A stretch of 64,000 nt of DNA from Saccharibacillus sp. O23 (GTDB taxonomy: Bacteria > Bacillota > Bacilli > Paenibacillales > Paenibacillaceae): NCBI RefSeq assembly GCF_002205895.1, contig NZ_NJDE01000009.1:1-64000 (forward strand). Direction: 5' to 3'. This document shows, piece after piece, positions 50,938 to 59,929 of the stretch. Under the pieces are notes generated by a model. The model saw nothing but the letters and a program-made list of their open reading frames with translations, was not told the origin of the DNA and did not search any database. A program made the translations under genes and the position numbers. Within the stretch, counting starts at the first letter, position 1, and the number at the start of each line of letters is the position of its first letter.

Positions 50938-51687
50938 GTGGAAAATTCAGATATCTTAAATAAGGCTAAAACGCTCCGCAATATGTATCTGTCAGGTCTG
51001 CTCGGAGGCGAAATAATGCCCGAAGATGCCAATCCCGAGCTGCCTAAGCATTCCGCGCAAAACTATCTTTATTTTACGCTGCCTATGGCACTCAATTATC
51101 AGAGAAATTCCTACACCTTATGGGAGTCGGCCAAACATGCTTATCTGGATCAGGAGACGACAAGCATTTTCGATCCTTCTTATGTGGTTTCGATTGAGGA
51201 AGAGAAGCTGAGATCGTTATTGCTAAAGCATAAAGTAGCCCTGCAGCCAAATAAACATGTAGCGACATGGTTGGCATTATGCCAAACTCTGCACAGGGAT
51301 TTCGAAGGAGATATCCGGAATTTATTTATAGCCTGCCGTTGGGATATTCCGAACCTTCTTCATTACATGCAAAAAGAACATAAAAAGGATTTTCCTTATT
51401 TGTGCGGACCGAAGATCTGCAACTACTGGCTGTACGTGATGAGTACCTACACGGATGCCGAGTTAACAGGCAAGGAATATTTATCAATCGCACCCGACAC
51501 TCACGTAATCCAAGCTTCCCGCAAATTAGGTCTGATCGAGGAGAAAGATCTGGAAAGTCACAATTTGCAAAGTCTCATTAATGCGGTATGGAGCGAACAT
51601 TTGGCCGGAAGCGAGTTGACTTTGATCGATCTGCATACTCCGCTTTGGCTGTGGAGTCGAGGCGGTTTCCGAGACCTGTTTGAATGA
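50938..51687 (+). CDS. Unknown protein, possibly HhH-glycosylase-like
   Basis: This 249-residue protein starts at GTG 50938 with only a weak ribosome site. Helical throughout, it includes FPYLCGPKICNYWLYVMSTY and SIAPDTHVIQASRKLGLIEE; the latter loosely recalls the xDTHVxRxxxRLG stretch of helix-hairpin-helix DNA glycosylases. A catalytic Lys/Asp pair cannot be assigned, so the relation is only a suggestion. There is no signal peptide. Confidence 0.6.
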   Translation: MENSDILNKAKTLRNMYLSGLLGGEIMPEDANPELPKHSAQNYLYFTLPMALNYQRNSYTLWESAKHAYLDQETTSIFDPSYVVSIEEEKLRSLLLKHKVALQPNKHVATWLALCQTLHRDFEGDIRNLFIACRWDIPNLLHYMQKEHKKDFPYLCGPKICNYWLYVMSTYTDAELTGKEYLSIAPDTHVIQASRKLGLIEEKDLESHNLQSLINAVWSEHLAGSELTLIDLHTPLWLWSRGGFRDLFE

Positions 51688-51739
51688 TTGCAAGAAATCC
51701 GGCTTATATTCGATCAAAAAAACACAAGAGGTGAACCCG

Positions 51740-52108
51740 ATGAGCTTCGATCTGGCAGTCTGGTACCCGGCCAAGAACTTAACGAACGAAGAAGCAAGAG
51801 AAGTGTACATACAGTTGTGCGAAGGGGAAATCGACGCTGTTAGGCCGCATGAAGCGATAGACCGCTTTTATTCGGCTGTTACGTCCATGCATCCCGAGAT
51901 CGATGAAGTCGCGGACGAAGATATCGACGATCTGGACGTGTGTCCGTGGAGTAATGCTTTCGACCGGTCGCCGGGGCATCTGATCCTAAGCTGCGTATGG
52001 TCGAAAGCGGAATACGTCGAGGAGCTGATCGTGAAACTCGCGAGGGAGTACGGATTGGCTGTGTACAACCCTCAGACCGGTGAATATGTACGTCCACATA
52101 CGGAATAA
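51740..52108 (+). CDS. Unknown protein with MSFDLAVWYP start
   Basis: This 122-residue protein begins MSFDLAVWYPAKNLTNEEAR and includes a conserved-looking acidic loop (ADEDIDDLDVCPWSNAFD) and a strand HLILSCVW. Similar MSxDLAVW proteins occur as stand-alone hypotheticals in many bacteria; their function is unknown to me, though an immunity-type role is conceivable. ATG 51740 follows AAGAGGTG. It lies in the run of small genes. Confidence 0.7.
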   Translation: MSFDLAVWYPAKNLTNEEAREVYIQLCEGEIDAVRPHEAIDRFYSAVTSMHPEIDEVADEDIDDLDVCPWSNAFDRSPGHLILSCVWSKAEYVEELIVKLAREYGLAVYNPQTGEYVRPHTE

Positions 52109-52197
52109 GGTTTTCGACGAAACTTGTATTTGATAAATCCAAAGCGAAGTGTCTTTCCTATTGGAAAAGACATTCTGATTGAGGAGAGGAGGCCGCA

Positions 52198-52686
52198 ATG
52201 ACTGAAAAGTTTCGTTTGGAACGCGTCGGTGCGGATGATGCCGCAGACGAAGAGACGCTTTCCGGATTCGGACCTTTCGCTTTATTCGGAAATGAGGCGG
52301 AATATCGTTTTCGGACGGAAGATATGAGTCTGGAAGAAGCCGAACTCTATATTCATAATGTCTTGAATCAACTGCCGGAACCGGTCGTCGATGAACTATG
52401 CAAGCAAGCCTGCGAATGGAAAAACGCTCAATTGTCCGCTAATACGGCAGACTATCCGGCAAGATTGGCCGAAGCGCAAGGCAGAAGCATCTTGGAGTTT
52501 ATGTCTGTAGGGGAAGTTCATCTCTATCGCAATCCTTATGACCGAGACGATCCCGTCTTCGGCGCTATTGTCAGCGGCGGCGCGGACTGGGACTCCGAGA
52601 ACGGTATGGAGATTGTGCTGCGGGGAAGCCGAGTTCTTGAAGTGCGCGAGTATCTGGGCTATGGCGAGTTTGCGATTTGGGACTAA
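52198..52686 (+). CDS. DUF6985-like protein
   Basis: This 162-residue protein has a C-terminal beta-rich segment VFGAIVSGGADWDSENGMEI then VLRGSRVLEVREYLGYGEFA, recalled as the pattern of DUF6985 proteins, and an N-terminal helical part. Such proteins are stand-alone and some occur near polymorphic toxin loci. ATG follows GAGGAGAGGAGG. The next gene starts 12 bp downstream, so they form an operon. Confidence 0.65.
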   Translation: MTEKFRLERVGADDAADEETLSGFGPFALFGNEAEYRFRTEDMSLEEAELYIHNVLNQLPEPVVDELCKQACEWKNAQLSANTADYPARLAEAQGRSILEFMSVGEVHLYRNPYDRDDPVFGAIVSGGADWDSENGMEIVLRGSRVLEVREYLGYGEFAIWD

Positions 52687-52698
52687 GGGGAGACGCCT

Positions 52699-53358
52699 AT
52701 GATCATCGAAGAGATCCGAAGAGCTGTACTCGACGAAATCGCGGTTCCGCGATTCGAATTGACCAAACAATATTTGTCCGTTAATACGTTAGTGGTCAAG
52801 GAAGGCCTCCCGCAGATCGAGCAGATCGACATTTGCGAACGCGAACAAACGGCGGAGGTCTATTTCCCGATCGTGGGCGAGGACTATTATTTCGTCATTT
52901 ATTTGGACTTGGCTCCCAAAGTATCTGTCCGCTTCATGGGGATGGAAGCCGGAAGCCGAGTCTATTTCTCCGCTAGTTCTTCCGTCATCGATCTGGAGGA
53001 GCTTATTCAGGATCTCGATCGGCAGCCGACGGAGACTTGGCAAAAAGGAACCCGGATACCGAATCGAAGGGCCGAGCGGTTTTATGAAGACAGCGGCTTT
53101 ACATACGAGATCAACGGGAGCAACAGCGGAACCGCGGATCAAAAAATTGCTCAACTGATCGATATGCTGGATGGCTTGAGCTTGGATCGGGTATTAAATT
53201 CGCAAGACATCCATCGGGAAATCCAAGTCGTCTATTACGGATACAAAGATCAAATGTGGGGGATTCACCTCGAACCGGATACCCTCATGAAATTGGCCAA
53301 GTTGAACGCTCATATCGATATCGATCTATACGCGAGCGGTCCGGATCTGCCTGAGTGA
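52699..53358 (+). CDS. Protein with DUF4279-like C-terminal domain
   Basis: This 219-residue protein has an N-terminal beta-rich domain (about residues 1-95: QTAEVYFPIVGEDYYFVIYL) and a C-terminal part like DUF4279: PTETWQKGTRIPNRRAERFY, a helix, then IQVVYYGYKDQMWGIHLEPD and LNAHIDIDLYASG. DUF4279 proteins are small and often lie in immunity- or toxin-associated loci; function unknown. It is cotranscribed with the DUF6985-like gene. Confidence 0.68.
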   Translation: MIIEEIRRAVLDEIAVPRFELTKQYLSVNTLVVKEGLPQIEQIDICEREQTAEVYFPIVGEDYYFVIYLDLAPKVSVRFMGMEAGSRVYFSASSSVIDLEELIQDLDRQPTETWQKGTRIPNRRAERFYEDSGFTYEINGSNSGTADQKIAQLIDMLDGLSLDRVLNSQDIHREIQVVYYGYKDQMWGIHLEPDTLMKLAKLNAHIDIDLYASGPDLPE

Positions 53359-53395
53359 CGCATCTAATCTGTCTTTTCGTAAAGGAGCTGCCCGA

Positions 53396-53845
53396 ATGAA
53401 TAACATCTTCGAACGCAATCATGCAGAATCCATCATCGCCCGAATCCGACAATTAAGCCCGGATTTGCAGCCGTGTTGGGGCAAGATGAATGCCGCGCAA
53501 ATGTTGGCTCATTGCAGCGCTTTTCAGAAGGTTGCGACAGGAGAAACCGTTCATGCGAGAAGTTGGCTCGGACTCGCGGTAGGGAGATTCGCCAAACCCG
53601 TTTTCTACAACGATAAACCGCTCCCGCAGAACATGTCCACGATTCCCGGCATTCGGATTGCGGACGAAAGAGTATTCGAAGAGGAGCAAGAACAATTGAT
53701 CCGAAGCCTTACCGCTTTTCAACAAAACGGCCCGGAGAAATGTACGGGCAATCCGCATCCTTTTTTCGGCAGACTGTCTGCGGAAGAATGGGGTAGAGGC
53801 GTCTACAAACATCTGGATCATCATCTGCGGCAGTTTGACGTATAG
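53396..53845 (+). CDS. DUF1569 family protein
   Basis: This 149-residue protein of the DinB-like superfamily has MNAAQMLAHCSAFQKVATGE (with the His typical of the metal site) and FGRLSAEEWGRGVYKHLDHH near the end, the normal DUF1569 pattern. Such proteins are helical bundles that may bind metal and thiols; the substrate is unknown. ATG follows AAAGGAGC. It ends the run of short genes. Confidence 0.86.
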   Translation: MNNIFERNHAESIIARIRQLSPDLQPCWGKMNAAQMLAHCSAFQKVATGETVHARSWLGLAVGRFAKPVFYNDKPLPQNMSTIPGIRIADERVFEEEQEQLIRSLTAFQQNGPEKCTGNPHPFFGRLSAEEWGRGVYKHLDHHLRQFDV

Positions 53846-53907
53846 TCGAGAAGCGAGCGTTAACGGATAGAAACAAGAGCGTTCGCTTGTATCCGAAGGA
53901 GGCCGGG

Positions 53908-55668
53908 ATGAGCAAGAAAAAAGTTATCTTTTTATGCCTTCTGCTATCTGCGCTAGCTTTGTTGATGTATTCGGCTCTCCCAAAAAGCGAGCATGCTAAA
54001 GAGAAGAATCGGCAGCAGGAAAAGGTGTACGATTTCGAACAAGGAAGCGGGATGAAGTTTTCAGCCTTGTCTGAACAAAAGATCGACGAACTTGCGAAGC
54101 TCGGCAAAGTGTGGGGGCTGATGAAGTATCATCATCCTAAATTCATCTCGAGCGAAGCGAACGGAGACGAAGAGTTTTTTCGCACCCTGCATAAGATTCT
54201 GGAAGATCATGCGGACGTAAACGCGATTCTGTATGACTGGGTCAAAGCGTTGGATACGGAGATCGTTCCCGAAGAGCTGCAAGCGCCTTACCGTGTGCTC
54301 GCAAGTTCGGTGCAGCGGAGTCCGAATACCGGTTGGGTCAAAGATCGGCAGGACCTCGGCGGCAAATTGAGTCTTGAGTTATCCAAGCTTCTGACCGCTC
54401 ATATTACCGAACGCGAAGGGGCTTATGTCAGTTTTAAAAATGCTTCGGGTTATTTCGATATGGGGAGGGAACGACCGTATTATCAAATGAAATTTGACGA
54501 CACGGGGTATCGACTGCTGGGTTTGTTCCGGTATTGGAATATCATCGAATATTATTACCCTTATAAGAATCAGAACGGAGAAGATTGGGATCAAGTGCTT
54601 CGGGAATTTATCCCTAAGATCATAGCCGGCGACGATTACGATTCGTATTTCAAGACTTTGGCCGAACTGACCGCAAGAGTCCATGATTCTCATGTCAATT
54701 TGGTCGGAGAAAAAAGAAAAGATGTCGCGAGCACTTTCGGCAAGTATCAGCTTCCCGTCAGCTTCGTCGAGATCGACGGTCGGATCGTAATCGATCAAGT
54801 GTTTGGCGATTGCGGGCTTAAGCTCGGAGACATCGTATTAAAAATCGACGGCGTCGATATCCAAGAGATCGCAAAGAATCGGAGAACTTACATTTCGCAA
54901 TCGCGAGAAGACACGTCTCCCGTATTTTTCCGTTCTCTGCTTCGAATCGATCAGCGGAACGCTTCCGTTGCGGTAAATCGCCGGGGCAAAGAGATTGTTG
55001 TCCGCGCTTCGGGTTTTGCTTATGCTTCCGAATTTCAGATAAGCACTCCTTCGCAGGTTATGGAGAACGGCGATATTTATTATATGAATGCGGGAAAAAT
55101 GCAGGACGCGGAAGTCGACCGCATCATGAAGGAACATCGGAACACCAAAGGTCTAATCGTCGATCTGAGAAACCACCCGAAAACGGAACTTTCGTACGTG
55201 TTGGCAGAGTATCTGGTCTCTTCTCCGACCGAATTTGCTCTTTTTTCGATGCCTAACCGCGCGATTCCCGGCGAGTTTGATTATACGCAGCCCGAAGTTT
55301 CGGGGAGAACTGCAAATACGGATCATGATCTGTATCAAGGCAAGGTGGTTCTCTTGATCAACGAACATACGATCAGCAACGGCGAGACCGTGGCGATGTC
55401 CCTCAGAAACGGCAAAAACGTCGTTTTATTAGGCAGGCCGACCGCCGGAGCCAACGGGGATGTGGTCGAATTCAGCTTGCCGGGAAATATCAAAACTCGT
55501 ATCAGCGGATTCGGCGTATTCGATCCCGAGAAAGGTCCGATTCAAGGCGTAGGCGTCCAGCCTGATATTTACCTACAGCCTACCGTCGAAGGAATCGTGC
55601 AGGGCAAGGATGAGTATATCGAGAAAGCGATCGAACTGATCGAAGAAGAGGCTGTTTTTACACGATGA
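53908..55668 (+). CDS. S41 family C-terminal processing peptidase-like protein
   Basis: This 586-residue serine peptidase has an N-terminal membrane anchor (VIFLCLLLSALALLMYSAL), a long helical region, a PDZ-like domain near residues 295-345 (FGDCGLKLGDIVLKIDGVDI) and a TSPc core with the nucleophile Ser in LLINEHTISNGETVAMSLRN near 488, then GRPTAGANGDVVEFSLPG. The active site faces outside if the anchor is the usual type. ATG 53908 follows AAGGAGG; an in-frame TTG lies just upstream. Substrate unknown; the family cleaves peptides at the C-terminus. Confidence 0.9.
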   Translation: MSKKKVIFLCLLLSALALLMYSALPKSEHAKEKNRQQEKVYDFEQGSGMKFSALSEQKIDELAKLGKVWGLMKYHHPKFISSEANGDEEFFRTLHKILEDHADVNAILYDWVKALDTEIVPEELQAPYRVLASSVQRSPNTGWVKDRQDLGGKLSLELSKLLTAHITEREGAYVSFKNASGYFDMGRERPYYQMKFDDTGYRLLGLFRYWNIIEYYYPYKNQNGEDWDQVLREFIPKIIAGDDYDSYFKTLAELTARVHDSHVNLVGEKRKDVASTFGKYQLPVSFVEIDGRIVIDQVFGDCGLKLGDIVLKIDGVDIQEIAKNRRTYISQSREDTSPVFFRSLLRIDQRNASVAVNRRGKEIVVRASGFAYASEFQISTPSQVMENGDIYYMNAGKMQDAEVDRIMKEHRNTKGLIVDLRNHPKTELSYVLAEYLVSSPTEFALFSMPNRAIPGEFDYTQPEVSGRTANTDHDLYQGKVVLLINEHTISNGETVAMSLRNGKNVVLLGRPTAGANGDVVEFSLPGNIKTRISGFGVFDPEKGPIQGVGVQPDIYLQPTVEGIVQGKDEYIEKAIELIEEEAVFTR

Positions 55669-55712
55669 GATCAAGAGAACGGTCGAGAAGATTAACCGTC
55701 TTTGAACTTAAA

Positions 55713-55745
55713 AAACACAGCCGCCTTTTGAAGGCGACTGTGTTT
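55713..55745. terminator. Bidirectional terminator between the peptidase and the small membrane protein
   Basis: AAACACAGcCGCCTT pairs with AAGGCGaCTGTGTTT with a single mismatch and a 3-nt loop; A- and T-tracts on both sides suit both strands. Confidence 0.85.
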
Positions 55746-55760
55746 ATGCTGCATTCGTTT

Positions 55761-55973
55761 TTACCTGCCGTTTCCTGCATTCGTGTTCTTCAGCTTCTTA
55801 TATAAGGTCGCCATCATCGCTGCGCCGATCAACCAGAAGACGATCACGACAAACATCGACGGAAAGCGGGACACGGAAGCCAAATACACGACGCCGATCA
55901 GCATCAAGACCAGATAAACGGCGGTGGCGATCAAGTTCCGAACGATACGCTGGCGTTCAGATCCATCATTCAT
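55761..55973 (-). CDS. Small two-helix membrane protein
   Basis: This 70-residue protein has two hydrophobic segments (NLIATAVYLVLMLIGVVYL, FPSMFVVIVFWLIGAAMMAT) with basic ends. Its reverse-strand start follows AAGGGAG. No family is recognised; such proteins are usually unknown inner-membrane proteins. It shares the terminator region with the peptidase and ends before the secreted-protein gene. Confidence 0.7.
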   Translation of the reverse strand: MNDGSERQRIVRNLIATAVYLVLMLIGVVYLASVSRFPSMFVVIVFWLIGAAMMATLYKKLKNTNAGNGR

Positions 55974-56052
55974 GATTTCAGCTCCCTTCTGTCACGAAGA
56001 GGATAAGCAGTCGATAAGGAGGCCCGATCGATCTTCGTAGGCCTGCGCATCG

Positions 56053-57015
56053 TTACAATTTTTGCAGGACCACGTTGTATACGCCGTTGTCCAACATCTC
56101 GTCGTACGTTCGGGTATCGCCTCCGTCGTGAACCTGACCGTATTTGCTGTCTACTGTAGCCGTGACGATAAACTGTTCGCTTTTCAGGCCCAACAGTCCT
56201 TGCGAATAGACCTCGATTTCGGTCAGATACTTTTTCGCCGAGAAGCTGCGGATCGGTTTGTCGATCACCACGCCTGCCGCCGAATACAGAAGCGTCCGCA
56301 GCAGCACCGTCAAGCCGCCTTTGGTCAGAATGACATCCACAACTGCGGCTATGGTCGCGACGAGTGTGCCCGCGCTGACGTTCAGCTCATAGTGTTTGGT
56401 ATCCTGCACGGTTTGCTTTTGATACAGATAACCGTACTGATTCCAAGCCGTATTGTATTTGCTTTTGACCAGATTGAATCCCGGAGACGCGGCGGCCGCC
56501 GCTTTACCTTCGATCGCCGAAGGCGCGGCATTCGGAGCCGAATTCGGGCTGAAGCCCTGCTCGGCATTGGACTGCTCGAATCCTTCGGATAACGCTTTCT
56601 CGTCTTCGGCCGGAATCTCCGAGCTTACTTTGACCAAGTCGTCCGCTTTTTGGACCGTCTTTTGTCCTTCGGCATCGACCGTGGTCACCGTACCTTTTTG
56701 CTTATCGTAAGTGGCTTCGGCCACCAATTCTCCATTGATAAATTGCTTGACGTTTCTTTGGCCGGAATTATCCAAGACCTCGAAATTCGAAGTATCGCCT
56801 TGGTCGTTCAGTTGATAAGAAGCTTCGACTTTGGTCGATCCGTTCTCGGTAGAGCTGGTATGCGAGAGTTCCTTGATTGCTCCTGCTTGAGCTTGCATCC
56901 CGCCGATCTTTGCGTTTGCTCCGTTAATCTCGTTAGCGTGGGCATTACTGGAGAAGCCCACCAGACTTGCGCTTGCCAGAACCACCGTCGCGACAGCCGA
57001 ATTCAGTTTTTTCAT
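56053..57015 (-). CDS. Secreted protein of unknown function
   Basis: This 320-residue protein starts with a signal peptide (KKLNSAVATVVLASASLVGF, cleavage near AHA-NE). The N-terminal mature half is Ala/Glu/Gln-rich with a Pro/Ala stretch near residue 170-190; the C-terminal part holds an unusually hydrophobic segment (LVATIAAVVDVILTKGGLTV, then LLRTLLYSAAGVVIDKPIRS) followed by a beta-rich end. That build recalls secreted antibacterial or pore-forming proteins, but this is speculation. AGGAGG precedes the start; an upstream in-frame extension lacks support. Its DNA is less GC-rich than its surroundings. Confidence 0.75.
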   Translation of the reverse strand: MKKLNSAVATVVLASASLVGFSSNAHANEINGANAKIGGMQAQAGAIKELSHTSSTENGSTKVEASYQLNDQGDTSNFEVLDNSGQRNVKQFINGELVAEATYDKQKGTVTTVDAEGQKTVQKADDLVKVSSEIPAEDEKALSEGFEQSNAEQGFSPNSAPNAAPSAIEGKAAAAASPGFNLVKSKYNTAWNQYGYLYQKQTVQDTKHYELNVSAGTLVATIAAVVDVILTKGGLTVLLRTLLYSAAGVVIDKPIRSFSAKKYLTEIEVYSQGLLGLKSEQFIVTATVDSKYGQVHDGGDTRTYDEMLDNGVYNVVLQKL

Positions 57016-57256
57016 CGTATAATTCCTCCTCTTATTTTTTTTGCTGATCTTTCCTCCTTTTCTTTTTTTTTGCATTTTATAAAACATCCATTCGTTTGTC
57101 AAACGCGTGCTTTTTTTAGCTTTAATCGATTTTTCGGCGCTTTTTATTTGTAAAGGCTTATAAGTATGGACGCCTGCGAACGAACAAAAGTTGGTTTTTT
57201 TTATGATAAAAAAAGAAGATCGGTTCATCGAATGCGGATCGGACGCGAAAAAAAAG

Positions 57257-57277
57257 GCGGAGATCCGAGATCTCCGC
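57257..57277 (-). terminator. Terminator of the NAD-binding protein gene
   Basis: GCGGAGATC and GATCTCCGC pair perfectly around CGA; an A-run on the + strand (57248-57255) gives the T-run on the minus strand. Confidence 0.88.
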
Positions 57278-57327
57278 TTGCCCGCTTGAACTTGTCGGAT
57301 TGTCGATTCGAAAGCAGAAGCTGCGGT

Positions 57328-58188
57328 TTATTCGCCGCTTTGCAGCGTGGCCGGAAATCCTTCGCGCCATGAAGCGAATCTCGGCTGCCAGCCTGCGCGA
57401 AGCGCCTTCGCGTTCGAAGCTCCGCGTTCGCCCCGCCCGCTTCCCGGTACGATTCGAGGAGCAGGGGCGTGCAGCGCTTCGGCATAGACCGGTACCCATT
57501 CCGTACCGGCTGCCGGCTCGCTGTCCGCAATATTGTAAATGCCCGGCGTCCAGTTCAGCGCCAGCACGGCTGCCGCTGCCGCGTCTTCCGTATGCACGAA
57601 GGAGGTTACGCCTTCCGCGGCAGGCAGCTCCCCGAGTCGGGCCTGCTCCGCGAACAATCCGTTCGGCGCGTACCAAGTACCTTCGCCGTACAGCACGGCA
57701 TAGCGCAGAATGACGGATTCGGACATTTCTGCCACCGCCGTCTCCAGCGCATGAACCCCGCGTACGCTGGTCAACTGCGGTTCTGGCGCTTCGAAATCGA
57801 GCGGGCATTCTTCCGTCGCCGGTCCTTCGCCGGGCGCATAGGTCATGGTAATGCTCTGCGCGATCATGCGGCGAACGCCCGCAGCGAGCGAAGCGTCGAC
57901 CAGATTACGCGTGCCTTCGATGCGGATTCGCGCATTGGCGGCCGTGTCCATCGTCTGCAAAGCCGTCAATTGGTGAATGACGATCTCGGGCGAAGCTTCG
58001 GCAAGCGCTTGGAACAGAGCTTCGCGATCGAAGACGTCGGCCTGCACGGACGAAGCTCCGGCTTCCTGCAATTTCTTCGCTTGTTCCGGATTGCGGATCA
58101 GTCCGACCACTTCATGTCCTTCTTGGACCAACAGGGGAATCAGACTTCTCCCGATCACGCCGCTGGCTCCGGCTACTAAAATTTTCAT
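57328..58188 (-). CDS. NAD(P)-binding epimerase/dehydratase-like SDR protein
   Basis: This 286-residue extended short-chain dehydrogenase-like protein begins with the dinucleotide-binding motif MKILVAGASGVIGRSLIPLL and has ADVFDREALFQALAE, then AQSITMTYAPGEG in place of the usual YxxxK region. Residue positions of the catalytic Tyr/Lys are not clear, so it may be an atypical reductase or oxidoreductase rather than a true epimerase. The length is normal. It is followed by a terminator and divergent from the HAD gene. Confidence 0.85.
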   Translation of the reverse strand: MKILVAGASGVIGRSLIPLLVQEGHEVVGLIRNPEQAKKLQEAGASSVQADVFDREALFQALAEASPEIVIHQLTALQTMDTAANARIRIEGTRNLVDASLAAGVRRMIAQSITMTYAPGEGPATEECPLDFEAPEPQLTSVRGVHALETAVAEMSESVILRYAVLYGEGTWYAPNGLFAEQARLGELPAAEGVTSFVHTEDAAAAAVLALNWTPGIYNIADSEPAAGTEWVPVYAEALHAPAPRIVPGSGRGERGASNAKALRAGWQPRFASWREGFPATLQSGE

Positions 58189-58388
58189 CCTATCAGACCT
58201 CCTTTAGCTATTCATACAGAAGACTATTCGGCGGCCTGATTTGTGACAACGAACGAAGCGGCTTGATGATTCGAAGGTCTAACCCGCTTTTTGCATGTCA
58301 GGCAGGGAGAAGCGTCTTCATGTCGAATGAAGCAGGGACGGGACAAGCGCGCAGGACCCGATTTCGCACATACCGAAGGAGAACGACT

Positions 58389-59063
58389 ATGACGCAATCG
58401 CTTATTTTCGATATGGACGGCACGCTTTTTCAGACGGATAAGATTCTGGAGATTTCGCTGGCAGAAGCTTTCGCTCATCTCCGATCGCTCGGACAATGGG
58501 ACGCAGGGACGCCGATCGGCAAGTACCGCGAGATCATGGGCGTACCGCTACCGAAAGTCTGGGAGACGCTGCTGCCGGATCATTCGCCGGAATGGCGCGA
58601 GCAGGTCGACGCTTATTTTCTGGAGCGGCTGATCGTGAACATCAAGGCCGGCAAAGGCGCACTGTATCCGCAAGTCGAAGAAGTGTTCGAAACGCTTACG
58701 CAAAACGGCCATCCGATCTATATCGCCAGCAACGGCTTGATCGACTACTTGAGCGCCATCGTCGGCTATTACGGTCTGGATCGTTGGGTAACGGAAGTGT
58801 TCAGCATCCAGCAGATCGAGTCGTTGAACAAATCCGATCTGGTCCGAATCATCGTGAACAAATACGAAATTACGGACGGAGCGGTCGTCGGGGATCGGTT
58901 GTCGGATATTCGGGCGGCGCAAGATAACGGACTGCTTGCGATCGGCTGCCGCTTCGACTTCGCGCAGGAAGACGAGCTGGCGCAGGCGGATACGGTCATC
59001 GACGGGTTAGACGAATTGATCGCGAAGTTGCGGCAAGCGACAGGGAGCGTTCCATCATCCTAA
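58389..59063 (+). CDS. HAD-superfamily hydrolase
   Basis: This 224-residue phosphatase-like enzyme has the nucleophile motif LIFDMDGTLFQTDKI, motif II PIYIASNGLIDYL, a Lys in QIESLNKSDLVRI and the metal motif VVGDRLSDIRAAQDNGLLAI. The cap is helical. It resembles phosphoglycolate phosphatase or PgmB-like HAD enzymes; the substrate is unknown. ATG 58389 follows AAGGAGAA. It opens a run with the following hydrolase (17-bp gap). Confidence 0.92.
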   Translation: MTQSLIFDMDGTLFQTDKILEISLAEAFAHLRSLGQWDAGTPIGKYREIMGVPLPKVWETLLPDHSPEWREQVDAYFLERLIVNIKAGKGALYPQVEEVFETLTQNGHPIYIASNGLIDYLSAIVGYYGLDRWVTEVFSIQQIESLNKSDLVRIIVNKYEITDGAVVGDRLSDIRAAQDNGLLAIGCRFDFAQEDELAQADTVIDGLDELIAKLRQATGSVPSS

Positions 59064-59080
59064 GATTGGGAGGAACATGC

Positions 59081-59914
59081 ATGAGCGAAAAACGCATAGA
59101 CACAGGTACAATCACTCTTCACACGGAAAGTTTCGGCAATCCGGACGATCCGGCGCTGCTGCTGATCATGGGCGCGCAGTCTTCGATGATCTGGTGGGAA
59201 GAAGCTTTTTGTCGGCGTTTGGCGGAAAACGGGCTGTTCGTCATCCGTTACGACAACCGCGACACGGGGCGGTCTACGACCTGCGAGCCGGGACAGCCGG
59301 ATTACGGATTGGAAGATATGGCCGAAGACGCGGTGAGCGTGCTGGATGCTTACGGGATCGGGCAGGCGCATGTGATGGGGATGTCGCTGGGCGGGATGTT
59401 GGCGCAGATCGTCGCTTTGCGGCATCCGAGCCGAGTGCTGAGTCTGGCGCTGCTCGCGACGTCGAACTTCGCCGCGCATCTGCCGCCGATGGAAGAGAAG
59501 GTCGCGACGTTTTTTGCCGGTATGGGCGAGATGGATCTGACGGACCGGGAAGCCTTTATTCGGTTCACGATCGACCGTTCGCGGGTGCTGGTCGGTTCGA
59601 AACACGAGTTTGACGAGTACAAAACAGCCCGGTTCGCCGCGGGAGATTTCGATCGGGCGAATAATCCGGTCAGCATGACCAATCATGCGCTGCTCGCCGG
59701 CGGCGAGTCGGAGATGGCGCGAACCGCCGAGATCGGCGTGCCGGTGCTGGTGATCCACGGCACCGAAGACCCGATCATCCCTTACGCGCACGGCGAGCAT
59801 CTGGCCCGGGTGCTGCCGAACGCGAAGCTGCTGACGCTCGCGGGCAGCGGCCATGAACCGCACGAAGACGACTGGCCGATCGTGATCGAGGCGATCGCGC
59901 AGCAGGTCGGATAA
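59081..59914 (+). CDS. Alpha/beta hydrolase
   Basis: This 277-residue alpha/beta hydrolase has an oxyanion region LLLIMGAQSSMIWWEEAF, the nucleophile Ser in AHVMGMSLGGMLAQ, an Asp in VIHGTEDPIIPYAHGEH and a His in GSGHEPHEDDW, a full catalytic triad. It is similar to the DUF1749-free haloperoxidase/esterase type; the substrate is unknown. ATG 59081 follows GGGAGGAA. It is probably cotranscribed with the HAD gene and the protease-like gene downstream. Confidence 0.9.
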   Translation: MSEKRIDTGTITLHTESFGNPDDPALLLIMGAQSSMIWWEEAFCRRLAENGLFVIRYDNRDTGRSTTCEPGQPDYGLEDMAEDAVSVLDAYGIGQAHVMGMSLGGMLAQIVALRHPSRVLSLALLATSNFAAHLPPMEEKVATFFAGMGEMDLTDREAFIRFTIDRSRVLVGSKHEFDEYKTARFAAGDFDRANNPVSMTNHALLAGGESEMARTAEIGVPVLVIHGTEDPIIPYAHGEHLARVLPNAKLLTLAGSGHEPHEDDWPIVIEAIAQQVG

Positions 59915-59929
59915 GAAAGGATGAAGACG

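Noticed and set aside
52150-52185. Hairpin TGTCTTTCC/GGAAAAGACA as a terminator
   Set aside because: The arms are out of register by one base and no T-run follows.
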